Below are positions 36,286-44,768 of a DNA stretch of 64,000 nt, piece after piece (position 1 is the stretch's first letter; each line of letters opens with the position of its first letter). The stretch is taken from positions 31,900 through 95,899 of the forward strand of contig NZ_QUMT01000008.1 of NCBI RefSeq assembly GCF_003387155.1. Reading direction: 5' to 3'. Both the position numbers and the translations under genes were made by a program. This stretch comes from Roseateles depolymerans. GTDB lineage: Bacteria; Pseudomonadota; Gammaproteobacteria; Burkholderiales; Burkholderiaceae_C. The notes under the pieces are model-generated. The model was not told the origin of the DNA. It made no database searches and saw only the letters and a program-made list of their open reading frames with translations.

Positions 36286-36714
36286 ATGCTCTGGATCAAA
36301 GCGCTGCACATCATCTTCGTGGCCGCCTGGTTTGCCGGCCTGTTCTATCTTCCCCGGATTTTCGTGAACCTGGCCATGGTTCCGGCGGACAGCCATCCGG
36401 AGCGCGAACGACTGTTGCTCATGGGCCTCAAGCTCTACCGCTTCTCCAGCGGCTTGATGGTGCTGGCGCTGGTCTTCGGCGCGACGCTGTGGCTGTACTA
36501 CGGCATCGGCCGCGGACCCGGCAATGGCTGGATGCATGCCAAGCTGGCCCTGGTGGTCGGCGCCATCGGCTATCACCACGTCTGCCGCGCCATGCTGCGC
36601 CGCTTCGAGCGCATGGCCAACACACGCAGCCATCGCTTCTACCGGGTGTTCAACGAGGTGTCGGTGCTGCTGTTCTCGGCCATCGTGATCCTCGTGGTCG
36701 TCAAACCCTTCTGA
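36286..36714 (+). CDS. hemJ: HemJ-type protoporphyrinogen IX oxidase (UPF0093)
   Basis: The 142-residue integral membrane protein has four hydrophobic segments and the family's N-terminal LWIKALHIIFVAAWFAGLFYLPR with the conserved histidine, followed by LKLYRFSSGLMVLALVFG, WMHAKLALVV and VLLFSAIVILVVVKPF. HemJ oxidises protoporphyrinogen IX to protoporphyrin IX in bacteria lacking HemG/HemY. Being divergent from hemB supports the haem role. Older annotations call this a CopD-like protein. Confidence 0.85.
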   Translation: MLWIKALHIIFVAAWFAGLFYLPRIFVNLAMVPADSHPERERLLLMGLKLYRFSSGLMVLALVFGATLWLYYGIGRGPGNGWMHAKLALVVGAIGYHHVCRAMLRRFERMANTRSHRFYRVFNEVSVLLFSAIVILVVVKPF

Positions 36715-36725
36715 TCGGACCGGGG

Positions 36726-37937
36726 ATGGTCACGCGGCGCAGCTCCGCCACCTGGCTGGCCCTGGGGTATGCGGTGCTGGTGTTCTACGCCAGCCTGTAT
36801 CCGTTCTGGCCCTGGCGTCTGCCGCCCAGCCTGCCCTGGCCCGGGGTGGTGGGCCTGCCCTGGCCGCGGTACTGGAGCCGCTTCGATCTGTGGACCAATG
36901 TGGTGGGGTATGCGCCGCTGGGCTTCCTGTGTCTCTTTGCGGTGGTGCGCAGCGGCAAGGGGCTGTGGGGCGCCTGGCTGCTGGTGGGCGTCGGGCTGCC
37001 GCTGCTGTCCTTCGCCATGGAGACGCTGCAGTACTTCCTGCCCGGCCGCGTGCCGTCGCTGGCGGACTTCCTGCTGAACAGTGCCGGGGCATGGCTGGGC
37101 GGTGTCATTGCCTGGACGCTGCATCGCTTCGGCGGCCTGGAGCGCTGGACCGGCTGGCGCGAGCGCTGGTTCGTGCCGCACAGTGCCGGCGCACTGGCGC
37201 TGCTGGCGGTGTGGCCGGTGGGGCTGCTCTATCCCGCCCCGGTGCCGCTGGGCTTGGGACAGCTGTTTCCCCGTCTGCGGGAATTGGCCGAGCAGGTGCT
37301 GGCCGGCACGCCCTGGGAATTGATGCCGGATGAGTCGGTCAGCGACCTGCCGCTGCCGCCGGGGCTGGAAGCCATTGCCATTGCGATGGGGCTGCTGGCG
37401 CCGTGTCTGCTGGCGCTGTCGGTAGCGCGGGCAGGTTGGTTGCGGCGGGTGATGCTGGTGATGGGCGCCGGCTGCCTGGGGCTGGCTGCGACCGCGTCCT
37501 CCACGGTGCTGAACTTCGGACCGGACCACGCCTGGGCCTGGTTCACCACGACGACCTGGCCGGGTTTGCTGATCGGCGGCGTCCTGGCGCTGATGGCCGC
37601 GCTGATGTCCCGCCGCGCGAATGCCGCCTGGGGCCTGGTGGTGCTGACCGCATTGATTGCGCTGATGTCGGAAGCACCCGCCGACCCTTATCTGGCGGAG
37701 AGCCTGCAGGCCTGGGAGCAGGGGCGCTTCGTGAATCTGTATGGGCTGGCGCAATGGGTGGGCTGGTTGTGGCCCTTTGCCGCACTGGCCTGGCTGCTGT
37801 ATGGGGTGACGCAGAGCGATTCAGCGCCTTCTCCCCTGCGGTCGCGCCTGGACCGCCCTTCAGAGGACGCTTCGACGCGTGACATATCGCACACCTCTCG
37901 TGCTGGTGAAAACCCCGACCCTACAATGGCACCATGA
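36726..37937 (+). CDS. VanZ-like multi-pass membrane protein
   Basis: The 403-residue protein has an N-terminal VanZ-type domain (about residues 10-130; FDLWTNVVGYAPLGFL, then SFAMETLQYFLPGRVPSLAD and LLNSAGAWLGG) with the family's E..Q....PGR.....D pattern, and a longer C-terminal half with about six more helices. The tail after residue 375 is hydrophilic. VanZ proteins confer low-level teicoplanin resistance in enterococci, but the role in proteobacteria is unknown; an envelope role is likely. It starts 11 bases after hemJ and overlaps the ferredoxin gene by four bases. Confidence 0.78.
   Translation: MVTRRSSATWLALGYAVLVFYASLYPFWPWRLPPSLPWPGVVGLPWPRYWSRFDLWTNVVGYAPLGFLCLFAVVRSGKGLWGAWLLVGVGLPLLSFAMETLQYFLPGRVPSLADFLLNSAGAWLGGVIAWTLHRFGGLERWTGWRERWFVPHSAGALALLAVWPVGLLYPAPVPLGLGQLFPRLRELAEQVLAGTPWELMPDESVSDLPLPPGLEAIAIAMGLLAPCLLALSVARAGWLRRVMLVMGAGCLGLAATASSTVLNFGPDHAWAWFTTTTWPGLLIGGVLALMAALMSRRANAAWGLVVLTALIALMSEAPADPYLAESLQAWEQGRFVNLYGLAQWVGWLWPFAALAWLLYGVTQSDSAPSPLRSRLDRPSEDASTRDISHTSRAGENPDPTMAP
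37922..37927 (+). promoter_or_regulatory. -10 box inside the VanZ gene, six bases before the ferredoxin start
   Basis: TACAAT is followed by GGCACC and the ATG at 37934. It lies within the last codons of the VanZ gene, so the ferredoxin gene could have its own leaderless transcript besides read-through. Confidence 0.5.
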
Positions 37938-38257
37938 GCTATTACCAGCGTCACATCTTCTTCTGCCTGAATCAGCGCGACGGTGAAAACGCCTGCGCTC
38001 AACACGGCGCCCAGGAAGCGTTTGATCACTGCAAGAAGCGGGTCAAGGCCGAAGGTCTGGCCGGCAAGGGCGGTGTGCGGGTCAACAAGGCCGGCTGCCT
38101 GGACCGCTGCGCCGGCGGGCCGGTGGCGGTGGTGTACCCCGATGCGGTCTGGTACAGCTTTGTGGACAGCAGCGACATCGACGAGATCGTCGAGCGCCAT
38201 CTGAAGCAGGGCGAGGTGGTGGACCGTCTGGTGCTGCCGGACAACGTCGGTCGCTGA
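37934..38257 (+). CDS. Thioredoxin-like [2Fe-2S] ferredoxin
   Basis: A 107-residue Shethna-type ferredoxin. Cysteines at 11, 21, 55 and 59 (FFCLNQRDGENACAQHG and NKAGCLDRCAGGP) are placed as cluster ligands, and the predicted beta-alpha fold with VYPDAVWYSFVDSSDIDEIVERHL matches the thioredoxin-like family also found in NuoE. It is a soluble electron carrier; the partner is not clear from neighbours. The ATG overlaps the VanZ stop (ATGA), and a TACAAT hexamer six bases upstream suggests an extra leaderless start. Confidence 0.88.
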   Translation: MSYYQRHIFFCLNQRDGENACAQHGAQEAFDHCKKRVKAEGLAGKGGVRVNKAGCLDRCAGGPVAVVYPDAVWYSFVDSSDIDEIVERHLKQGEVVDRLVLPDNVGR

Positions 38258-38270
38258 ACGGAGCCGCTGC

Positions 38271-38909
38271 ATGAATGCACAGACCCAGCGCCGGCAGATC
38301 GCCGGGCCGGCCGGCGAGATCGAATGCGCCGTGGATGAACCCGCGCTGGCGGACGGCCAGGCGCTGCGCGGCGTGGTGGTGATCTGCCATCCGAATCCGA
38401 CGCAGGGCGGGACGATGGACAACAAGGTGGTCCAGACGGTTGCCCGCGGGTTCCTGCACATGGGCTATCGGACGGTGCGCTTCAATTTCCGGGGCATCGG
38501 GCAGTCGCAAGGCGGCTGGGACGAAGGCCGCGGCGAGGTGGACGATGCGCTGGCCGTGGTGGCCGCCTTCCGGGAAGCCGGTCTGCCGCTGGCGCTGGCC
38601 GGCTTCTCTTTCGGCGGTTTTGTGGCGTCCCAGGCGGCGTTGCGTCTGGACGATCCTGCCGAGCGGCTGCTGCTGGTGGGGCCTGCCGCCAGCCGCTTTG
38701 GCGTGGCCACGGTGCCGCCGACCACCGTGGTGATCCACGGTGAACAAGACGATGTGGTGCCGCTGACCGCGGTGCTGGACTGGGCACGCCCGCAAGCGCT
38801 GCCGGTGATCGTGGTGCCCGGCGTCGGGCATTTCTTCCATGGGCAGTTGCCGCTGCTCAAGAATTTGGTGCTGCGCAGCTGGCATCCTGCGGGGACCGCA
38901 CCCGCCTGA
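38271..38909 (+). CDS. Alpha/beta hydrolase of the small dienelactone-hydrolase-like type
   Basis: The 212-residue cytosolic protein has the oxyanion-side motif VVICHPNPTQGGTMDNKVVQ, a FNFRGIGQSQG turn, the nucleophile elbow GFSFGG and the catalytic histidine in GVGHFFHG. This is the YdaO/KynA-like alpha/beta hydrolase group with HPNP motif common in proteobacteria. It lies 13 bases after the ferredoxin gene with GGAG before its start, so it is in the same transcript. Natural substrate unknown. Confidence 0.85.
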   Translation: MNAQTQRRQIAGPAGEIECAVDEPALADGQALRGVVVICHPNPTQGGTMDNKVVQTVARGFLHMGYRTVRFNFRGIGQSQGGWDEGRGEVDDALAVVAAFREAGLPLALAGFSFGGFVASQAALRLDDPAERLLLVGPAASRFGVATVPPTTVVIHGEQDDVVPLTAVLDWARPQALPVIVVPGVGHFFHGQLPLLKNLVLRSWHPAGTAPA

Positions 38910-38966
38910 TCCGGTGTGATCCTGCCTGACCCCGCCTGTTGCGCTCCCCCTGAGGACCTTCCCCGC

Positions 38967-40136
38967 ATGAAACGATTCCTTGCCCCCCTGATGGCCCTGG
39001 CCACGGGGCTGTTGACCGCTGTGACCGCTGTGACCGTGCACGCACAGGTGCAGCCGCCGGAGATCGCGGCTCGCAACTATGTGCTGATGGACCTGACGAC
39101 GCATCAGACGCTGGCCGAGCGGGACGCGGATGTGCCGCAAGATCCCGCGTCGCTGACCAAGCTGATGACGGCCTATGTGGTGTTCGACGCGCTGAAGGCC
39201 AAGCGGCTGACGCTGGACCAGACGCTGCCGATTTCGAAGCGGGCGTGGGACGAGCGCAAGGGCGATCCGTCGCTGATGTTCATCGACACGACGATGACGC
39301 CGAAGGTGGATGAGCTGCTGCGCGGCATGATCATCCAGTCCGGCAACGATGCGTCGGTGGCGCTGGCAGAAGGCGTGGGCGGGTCGGTGGAGCAGTTCGT
39401 GGCCATGATGAACCGGCAGGCACAGGCCTGGGGGTTGAAGAACACGAGCTTCAAGAACGTGACCGGGATCACCGAGCCGGGGCACAAGACCAGCGCGCGG
39501 GACATCGCGGTGGTGTTCGCGCATGTGATCCAGGACTTTCCGCAGTACTACGCGGACTACTATTCGAAGAAGGAATACACCTTCAACAAGATCCGCCAGT
39601 ACAACCGGAATCTGCTGCTGACGCGCGATCCGACGGTGGATGGCGGCAAGACCGGGTTCACCGACGCCGCTGGTTACTGTCTGGCCGCCAGCGCGCAGCG
39701 GGACGTTCCGAATGGGAAACGCCGTCTGCTGAGCGTGGTGATGGGCACGGCCTCGAAGGAAGCGCGTGCGACGGAGAGCCAGAAACTGCTCAACTGGGGT
39801 TATGCGGCGTTTGATGCAGTCCGGTTGTTCGATGCGAATCAGGCGATCACGACCGCGCAGGTGTGGAAGGGCACCAGCGCGGAAGCAAAGCTGGGCGCTG
39901 CAGGTCCGGTGTTCGTGGCAGTGCCGCGCGGGGAAGGCAGCAAGCTGAAGACCGAAGTGCAGCGCACGGATCCTCTGGTGGCGCCGCTCGCCGCCGGGCA
40001 ACGCGTCGGGACGCTCAAAGTCACCACGTCCTCCGGCGCTACCGTGACAGAAGTGCCGCTGGTGGTGCAGCAGGAAGTCCCGCTCGCAGGGATCTTCGGG
40101 CGCGCCTGGGATGCGATTCGGTTGTGGATCAAGTGA
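38967..40136 (+). CDS. dacA: D-alanyl-D-alanine carboxypeptidase (PBP5/6 family)
   Basis: The 389-residue peptidoglycan enzyme removes the terminal D-Ala of pentapeptides. The start ATG 38967 gives a Sec signal peptide (MKRFLAPLMALATGLLTAVT, cleaved after VHA). Catalytic motifs are SLTK (SxxK), SGND (SxN) and KTG in GGKTGFTD. After the PBP5 C-domain, the terminus IFGRAWDAIRLWIK is the amphipathic anchor helix to the inner membrane. The DNA of the signal peptide contains a GACCGCTGT direct repeat. A D-amino acid transaminase gene is next in the same direction. Confidence 0.95.
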   Translation: MKRFLAPLMALATGLLTAVTAVTVHAQVQPPEIAARNYVLMDLTTHQTLAERDADVPQDPASLTKLMTAYVVFDALKAKRLTLDQTLPISKRAWDERKGDPSLMFIDTTMTPKVDELLRGMIIQSGNDASVALAEGVGGSVEQFVAMMNRQAQAWGLKNTSFKNVTGITEPGHKTSARDIAVVFAHVIQDFPQYYADYYSKKEYTFNKIRQYNRNLLLTRDPTVDGGKTGFTDAAGYCLAASAQRDVPNGKRRLLSVVMGTASKEARATESQKLLNWGYAAFDAVRLFDANQAITTAQVWKGTSAEAKLGAAGPVFVAVPRGEGSKLKTEVQRTDPLVAPLAAGQRVGTLKVTTSSGATVTEVPLVVQQEVPLAGIFGRAWDAIRLWIK

Positions 40137-40170
40137 GGCGGGGCGGCTGATCCCGGCTGACTGTTATCGA

Positions 40171-40195
40171 AACGCCACCTGCGGGTGGCGTTTTT
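40171..40195 (+). terminator. dacA terminator
   Basis: AACGCCACC-TGCG-GGTGGCGTT is a perfect 9-bp stem followed by more T, 34 bases after the dacA stop. It separates dacA from dat. Confidence 0.93.
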
Positions 40196-40241
40196 GCTTT
40201 TGGGCTTTTGGGGTCGGCCGCCAGGTTCTTTGACTGCGCCC

Positions 40242-40346
40242 GGACAGCAGAGGGCTGGGGGGTATTGACTCCATGTCATTCCTGTCCGGCTTCGCCGGCC
40301 ATTCCCTTCTTAACTTCCGTCAATACCCCCCAGCCCTCTGCTGTCC
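40242..40346. repeat. 105-bp element with perfect 28-bp inverted repeats
   Basis: Arms at 40242-40269 and 40319-40346 are perfect reverse complements over 28 bases (left arm begins GGACAGCAGAGGGCTGGGGG, right arm ends CCCTCTGCTGTCC). The 49-base centre contains a small CCGGC-TTC-GCCGG hairpin (40286-40298) and a CT-rich tail. No coding potential and no target-site duplication are seen. It lies between the dacA terminator and the dat promoter. It could be a cruciform, a hyperstable RNA hairpin or a small non-autonomous mobile element. Confidence 0.9.
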
Positions 40347-40566
40347 TCGGGGACAGGTCCGCATCGATTCTTTGCATGCGGGGCCCCTTGGCGTTGGGAA
40401 ACGCTTTAAACAGGCCAATCCAGCGCTGTCCTCGGTTCAGTAGGCGATGGTCCTCCTGCGATGGAGACCTCAGTGGTGCTTAACGGCTCATACTGTGCAG
40501 ACCCTCATTCCCCATCAAGACCTTTCAGCCGTTGATCGGGCAGCATCGGGCCACGCGCCAGATGTT

Positions 40567-40572
40567 GATAAT
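40567..40572 (+). promoter_or_regulatory. -10 box of dat
   Basis: GATAAT preceded by TT and followed by G lies 26 bases before the dat ATG, leaving a short leader that contains GGGAG as ribosome binding site. Thus dat has the same hexamer as the leaderless genes but a normal leader. The bases from 40347 to 40560 show no other feature. Confidence 0.5.
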
Positions 40573-40598
40573 GGGAGCGTTGCACGGGAGAACCGCTG

Positions 40599-41480
40599 AT
40601 GACCACGCCCTGGACCGAGCTGCCCTGCTACCTCAATGGCCACCTCGGCCAGCTGGGCGACGCCCGCGTGTCCGTCATGGACCGCGGCTTTCTGTTCGGG
40701 GACGGCGTGTATGAATTGATTCCCGTGTACGGGCGCCGGCTCTTCCGCGTGCAGGACCATCTCAATCGGCTGGGACGCAGCCTCAAAGCCCTGCGTATCG
40801 AGGACCCCTACGAGCGTGAGGCTTGGCTCGATCTGTTTCGCAGCCTGGTGGCGCATCTGCCCGATCACGAAGATCAGTGGATCTATTTGCAGGTGACGCG
40901 CGGTGTGGCGCCCCGTGACCACGTCATGCCCAAAGACCTGGAGCCCACCGTGCTGGTCTATGCGTCCCCCCAGCGAGCGCTGACGGCGGAGCAGCGTCAT
41001 CAAGGGCTGTCCGTCGTGACGGCGCGCGATTTCCGCTGGCAGCGCGGCGACATCAAGAGCACGTCCTTGCTGGGCAATGTGCTGGCGCGGCAGATGTCCG
41101 CCGACCAGGGCGCGGACGAGACCCTGATGGTCCGCGACGGCTATCTGACCGAAGCCTCCGCCAGCAATGTGTGGATCGTGCGGGACGGCGCCCTGCTTGG
41201 CCCACCCCCCGGCGAGCTGTTGCTCGAAGGCGTGCGGGTCGGGCTGCTGGCCGAGCTGTGCGAGGAGCTGGGGCTGGCCTACAACCTGTGCCCGATCGCG
41301 GAGTCGGAGCTGCTCACCGCCGATGAGATCCTGCTCAGCTCCGCCACCAAGGAAGTGGTCGCGGTAACCCGGCTCGATCACGATCCCGTCGGCCACGGCG
41401 CCCTGCGCGGCCGGCCCGGACCGGTGTACGCGCAGCTGTATGAGGCCTACCAGAAGGCCAAGATCTTGCAGAGCGTCTGA
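40599..41480 (+). CDS. dat: D-amino acid transaminase (class IV PLP enzyme)
   Basis: The 293-residue PLP enzyme moves amino groups between D-alanine and 2-oxo acids, making D-glutamate. Family motifs: YLNGHLGQLGDARVSVMDRGFLFGDGVYE at the N-terminus (split here as YLNGHLGQL and MDRGFLFGDGVYE), the PLP lysine in DIKSTSLLGN, EASASNVWIV and SSATKEVVAVTRLD. It could also be a branched-chain transaminase, but the DRGFLFGDGVYEL pattern and the dacA neighbour favour the D-amino acid enzyme. D-Ala released in the periplasm by DacA could be recycled through it. Confidence 0.88.
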   Translation: MTTPWTELPCYLNGHLGQLGDARVSVMDRGFLFGDGVYELIPVYGRRLFRVQDHLNRLGRSLKALRIEDPYEREAWLDLFRSLVAHLPDHEDQWIYLQVTRGVAPRDHVMPKDLEPTVLVYASPQRALTAEQRHQGLSVVTARDFRWQRGDIKSTSLLGNVLARQMSADQGADETLMVRDGYLTEASASNVWIVRDGALLGPPPGELLLEGVRVGLLAELCEELGLAYNLCPIAESELLTADEILLSSATKEVVAVTRLDHDPVGHGALRGRPGPVYAQLYEAYQKAKILQSV

Positions 41481-41491
41481 ACGACCCCAAG

Positions 41492-41497
41492 TAGGAT
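41492..41497 (+). promoter_or_regulatory. -10 box of a probable leaderless ybeD transcript
   Basis: TAGGAT, then six bases (GTCACC), then ATG 41504. It lies in the 23-base gap after dat, so ybeD could be transcribed separately. Confidence 0.5.
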
Positions 41498-41503
41498 GTC
41501 ACC

Positions 41504-41794
41504 ATGACCAGCGCATTCAATTCCCCGATTCCGCCCGAGCAGTCCCTGATCGAGTACCCGTCCCAGTTCCCCATCAAAGTGATGGGCGCACATGTGGAAG
41601 GCTTCCCCGAGGCGATCGTGTCCATTGCGCGCCAGTTCGACCCCGCCTTCGACGAGTCCAAGGTCGAGCACCGGCCCAGCAAAGGCGGCAACTATCTGGG
41701 CATCACCATCACCGTGACCGCCACCAGCCGTGAACAGCTCGACGAGCTCTATCGCACCCTCACCACGCATCCGATGGTGAAGGTGGTGTTCTGA
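41504..41794 (+). CDS. ybeD: YbeD/DUF493 family protein
   Basis: The 96-residue ACT-like protein matches the YbeD family (IEYPSQFPIKVMGAH, PSKGGNYLGITITVTATS, LYRTLTTHPMVKVVF). In E. coli ybeD lies between dacA and lipB, and the same order is kept here apart from dat and an inserted gene. The biochemical role is unsettled; its fold is like the regulatory domain of 3-phosphoglycerate dehydrogenase, and a link to lipoate synthesis is only by neighbourhood. Confidence 0.93.
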   Translation: MTSAFNSPIPPEQSLIEYPSQFPIKVMGAHVEGFPEAIVSIARQFDPAFDESKVEHRPSKGGNYLGITITVTATSREQLDELYRTLTTHPMVKVVF

Positions 41795-41826
41795 GGCATG
41801 AGGCATGAGGCTTGAGGCCTGAAGCA
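41793..41826. repeat. 7-bp tandem repeat after ybeD
   Basis: GAGGCAT, GAGGCAT, GAGGCTT, GAGGCCT and a decayed GAAGCA follow one another, starting within the ybeD stop codon. Another example of short arrays placed at gene ends in this window. Confidence 0.75.
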
Positions 41827-41861
41827 CTTGGCCGCGCCGAGGGGGCTTCGGGCCCCCGGAT

Positions 41862-42749
41862 TCAGATCGCCGCCGCCTCCGCAGACAGCGCTTCCGCCAG
41901 CGCCTTGACCTTGGCCTTCGCCGCCAGGTCGCCATTGCTCGCCGCCGCGGCATACCAGTAGCTGGCCAGGCGCAGGTCCCGGTCCACGCCCAGTCCCGTC
42001 TCGTACATGGAGGCGATCAGGTACTGCGCCCCCTCGTCCCCGCCATTGGCCGCTTCCCGGTACCAGCGCGCCGCCTGGGCCATGTCCAGCGGTGCGCCGC
42101 GTCCCAGGTAGAACGCGGTGCCCACGGCCACCTGCGCATCGACGCTGCCGTGCTCCGCTGCCTTGAGGTACCAGGCATGGGCCTGGACCAGATCGCGTCG
42201 GCCCAGCACGCCTTCTTCGTAGAACTGGCCCAGCGACAGCTCGGCCCGCACCAGGCCGCGCTCGGACGCGCGCTTGAGCAATTGCTGCGCCAGCGCCAGA
42301 TCCGGACGGGCCGCCTCCCGGCGCAAATGCATCATGGCCAGGTTGTAGTCGCCCAGCGCCTCTCCCCGCGCCGCCAGCTCACCAAACTGGCGCTCCGCTT
42401 GTCGCCACCGGCGCTGCTCATACGCGGCCAACGCGGTTTCGAGAGTGATGGCACGGTTCGCTGCGGCCGCCCCGTTCGCTGGGCCCGCCTTTGAGCCCGG
42501 ATTCGGTGCGGAAGCGCTCGAGGCCGCCTCCACCGCGGAGGCAGGGCCCGGCGAATCTGAGGCTGCCCGCTGGTCCGAGGAGGCCGCTAAGGAGGCCGTT
42601 AAGGACGCGCGCCCGTCGATGGGCGATGGCGCCTGCACCTGAGGCGGCTCCGAGCGCGCCGAAGCCGCGACCGCGAGCAGCATGCCGAGCACGATCATCT
42701 GGGCCCGTCCAGCGCCTCGCGACCCGCCGCGTGAGAATCTTGCCGCCAT
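41862..42749 (-). CDS. Exported Sel1-repeat protein
   Basis: The 295-residue protein has an N-terminal hydrophobic segment (MIVLGMLLAVAASARS, residues about 18-33) that acts as signal peptide or anchor. An Ala/Ser/Pro-rich disordered stretch to about residue 95 follows, then at least four Sel1-like repeats of 36 residues (ASERGLVRAELSLGQFYEEG, AAEHGSVDAQVAVGTAFYLG, AANGGDEGAQYLIASMYETG, AAASNGDLAAKAKV). Sel1 repeats are alpha-solenoids that mediate protein contacts. Start ATG 42749 has GAGGA upstream; ATG 42698 is an alternative. It is inserted on the opposite strand between ybeD and lipB, which are usually adjacent. Confidence 0.85.
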   Translation of the reverse strand: MAARFSRGGSRGAGRAQMIVLGMLLAVAASARSEPPQVQAPSPIDGRASLTASLAASSDQRAASDSPGPASAVEAASSASAPNPGSKAGPANGAAAANRAITLETALAAYEQRRWRQAERQFGELAARGEALGDYNLAMMHLRREAARPDLALAQQLLKRASERGLVRAELSLGQFYEEGVLGRRDLVQAHAWYLKAAEHGSVDAQVAVGTAFYLGRGAPLDMAQAARWYREAANGGDEGAQYLIASMYETGLGVDRDLRLASYWYAAAASNGDLAAKAKVKALAEALSAEAAAI

Positions 42750-42797
42750 GCTTCGTCCTCAAAGTCCCGACTGCGCCCATCCTATGCAGATCGCCGC

Positions 42798-42803
42798 TAG
42801 CAT
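42798..42803 (+). promoter_or_regulatory. -10 box of a probable leaderless lipB transcript
   Basis: TAGCAT is followed by six bases (GCCCAC) and the lipB ATG; no Shine-Dalgarno is visible. Confidence 0.55.
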
Positions 42804-42809
42804 GCCCAC

Positions 42810-43478
42810 ATGTTGATCAAGACCCTGGGCCGCGTCGACTATGCGGCCACGCTGGAGGCGATGCGCGCCTTCACCGACACCCGCACCCCCGACACCCCCG
42901 ATGAACTCTGGCTCTGTGAGTTCGACCCGGTCTACACCCAGGGGCTGGCCGGTCAGGCCGATCATGTGCTGGCACCGGGCGGCATCCCGGTCATCCAGAC
43001 CAACCGCGGCGGTCAGGTGACCTATCACGGCCCCGGACAGGTGGTGGCCTATCCGCTGATCGACCTGCGGCGGCTGGGCATCTACGTCAAGGAATATGTG
43101 TTCCGGCTGGAGACCGCCGTGATCCAGACCCTGGAAGGCGTCGGCGTGACCGGCCACCGGGTCGCAGGCGCCCCCGGGATTTATGTGCGGCTGGATGATC
43201 CCGGGGCGCATGCCGCACTGTCCATGCCGCCCGATCCGGCCGACCCGTTCAAAGGGCTGGGCAAGGTGGCGGCGCTGGGCATCAAGGTGAGCCGACACTG
43301 TACGTATCACGGGGTGGCCCTGAATGTGGCGATGGACCTGAAGCCCTTCTACGGCATCAACCCCTGCGGGTATGCCGGGCTGGCAACGGTGGACCTCGCT
43401 ACACTGGGGGTTTTCACGGACTGGGCCACGGTGGCCCGGCGGTTCGGCGAGCGTCTTGACGCGCAGCTGAGCCCCTGA
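42810..43478 (+). CDS. lipB: Octanoyl-[ACP]:protein octanoyltransferase LipB
   Basis: The 222-residue enzyme transfers octanoate from acyl carrier protein to lipoyl domains, the first step of endogenous lipoate synthesis. It carries [10 protein letters not shown], the family signature [19 protein letters not shown], the lysine in [13 protein letters not shown] and the acyl-accepting cysteine in INPCGYAGL. Length is typical. lipA follows 24 bases later, so both steps share a transcript. Confidence 0.97.
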   Translation: MLIKTLGRVDYAATLEAMRAFTDTRTPDTPDELWLCEFDPVYTQGLAGQADHVLAPGGIPVIQTNRGGQVTYHGPGQVVAYPLIDLRRLGIYVKEYVFRLETAVIQTLEGVGVTGHRVAGAPGIYVRLDDPGAHAALSMPPDPADPFKGLGKVAALGIKVSRHCTYHGVALNVAMDLKPFYGINPCGYAGLATVDLATLGVFTDWATVARRFGERLDAQLSP

Positions 43479-43502
43479 GCTTCCGACGGAGCATCGCCTG
43501 CC

Positions 43503-44501
43503 ATGGCAACCGAGAACATCACGCACGAAGCAAAAAGCGCGGCCGACTACGACGCGACCGCCAAACAGAAGGCCCAGGCCAAGACCGCACGCATCCCCAT
43601 CAAGATCGTGCCGGCCGAGCAACTGAAGAAGCCGGACTGGATCCGGGTGAAGGCGGGTTCGCCGACCACCCGTTTCTATGAGATCAAGCAGATCCTGCGC
43701 GAGCACAAGCTGCACACGGTCTGCGAGGAAGCCTCCTGCCCCAACATCGGTGAATGCTTCGGCAAGGGCACGGCCACCTTCATGATCATGGGGGACAAGT
43801 GCACGCGCCGCTGCCCGTTCTGCGACGTGGGCCATGGCCGCCCCGATCCGCTGGACGTGGACGAGCCGATGAACCTGGCCAAGACCATCGCGGCGCTGAA
43901 GCTGAACTACGTGGTGATCACCAGCGTGGACCGCGACGACCTGCGTGACGGCGGCGCCGGCCACTTTGCCGAATGCATCCGGCAGGTGCGTGCGCTCAGC
44001 CCGCTGACCCAGATCGAAGTGCTGGTGCCGGACTTCCGCGGCCGCATGGACCGCGCTCTGGACATCCTGCGTGCGGCGCCGCCGGACGTGATGAACCACA
44101 ACCTCGAAACCGCTCCGCGCCTGTACAAGGAAGCGCGTCCGGGCTCGGACTACCAGTTCAGCCTGAACCTGCTCAAGCGCTTCAAGGAAGAAGTGCCGAA
44201 CGTGCCGACCAAGAGCGGCATCATGGTGGGCCTGGGCGAGACGGATGAAGAGATCCTGCAGGTGATGCGGGACATGCGCGCGCACAACATCGACATGCTG
44301 ACCATCGGGCAGTACCTGGCCCCGTCGGGTCACCACCTGCCGGTGCGTCGTTACGTGCACCCTGACACCTTCAAGATGTTCGAGGAAGAGGCCTACAAGA
44401 TGGGCTTCACCCATGCCGCCGTCGGCGCCATGGTGCGCAGCAGCTACCACGCCGACCAGCAAGCCCACGCCGCGCTGGAAAAGATGCCCCCCAGTCGCTA
44501 A
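43503..44501 (+). CDS. lipA: Lipoyl synthase LipA (radical SAM)
   Basis: The 332-residue enzyme inserts two sulfurs into protein-bound octanoyl chains using two [4Fe-4S] clusters. The auxiliary-cluster [13 protein letters not shown] and the radical-[11 protein letters not shown] are both present, as are [35 protein letters not shown] and [13 protein letters not shown]. The usual C-terminal RSSY motif (VRSSYHADQ) is intact, so the enzyme should work. The last four residues (PPSR) and the stop codon are encoded by the start of a C-rich repeat element at 44486, so the original C-terminus was probably replaced. Confidence 0.97.
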   Translation: MATENITHEAKSAADYDATAKQKAQAKTARIPIKIVPAEQLKKPDWIRVKAGSPTTRFYEIKQILREHKLHTVCEEASCPNIGECFGKGTATFMIMGDKCTRRCPFCDVGHGRPDPLDVDEPMNLAKTIAALKLNYVVITSVDRDDLRDGGAGHFAECIRQVRALSPLTQIEVLVPDFRGRMDRALDILRAAPPDVMNHNLETAPRLYKEARPGSDYQFSLNLLKRFKEEVPNVPTKSGIMVGLGETDEEILQVMRDMRAHNIDMLTIGQYLAPSGHHLPVRRYVHPDTFKMFEEEAYKMGFTHAAVGAMVRSSYHADQQAHAALEKMPPSR

Positions 44502-44757
44502 CGCTGCCCCCCAGTCGCTTCGCTCCTGCCCCCAAGGGGCGCCGCCCGGCGGCCTGGGGAAGTGGTGCCCCCCAGTCGCTAACGCTCCTGCCCCCAAGGG
44601 GCGCCGCCCTGCGGCCTGGCGGAGCCAGTTCCGCGGGCGTGGCTGGATAGGGCCCCCCAGTCGCTAACGCTCCTGCCCCCGAGGGGCGCCGCCCTGCGGC
44701 CTGGCAAAGCCAGTTCCGCGGGCGTGGCTGGCTGGGCGCTCAGTCGCTTTGCGACTG
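44486..44757. repeat. Array of C-rich intergenic repeats, forward orientation
   Basis: Four copies, the first partial, of GCCCCCCAGTCGCT(A/T) followed by ACGCTCCTGCCCCCAAGGGG and CGCC start near 44486, 44506, 44567 and 44652. The last two carry the full tail GCCCTGCGGCCTGGC, then CCAGTTCCGCGGGCGTGGC. The array ends with a hairpin CAGTCGC-TTT-GCGACTG (44741-44757). The same unit, inverted, lies after ybeY. The first partial copy forms the 3' end of lipA. The gap is between convergent genes. Confidence 0.85.
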
Positions 44758-44768
44758 TCGCTAGGGGC

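Noticed and set aside
40242..40346. CRISPR-like or insertion-sequence repeat
   Set aside because: Two inverted arms rather than regularly spaced direct repeats, no transposase frame and no target duplication.
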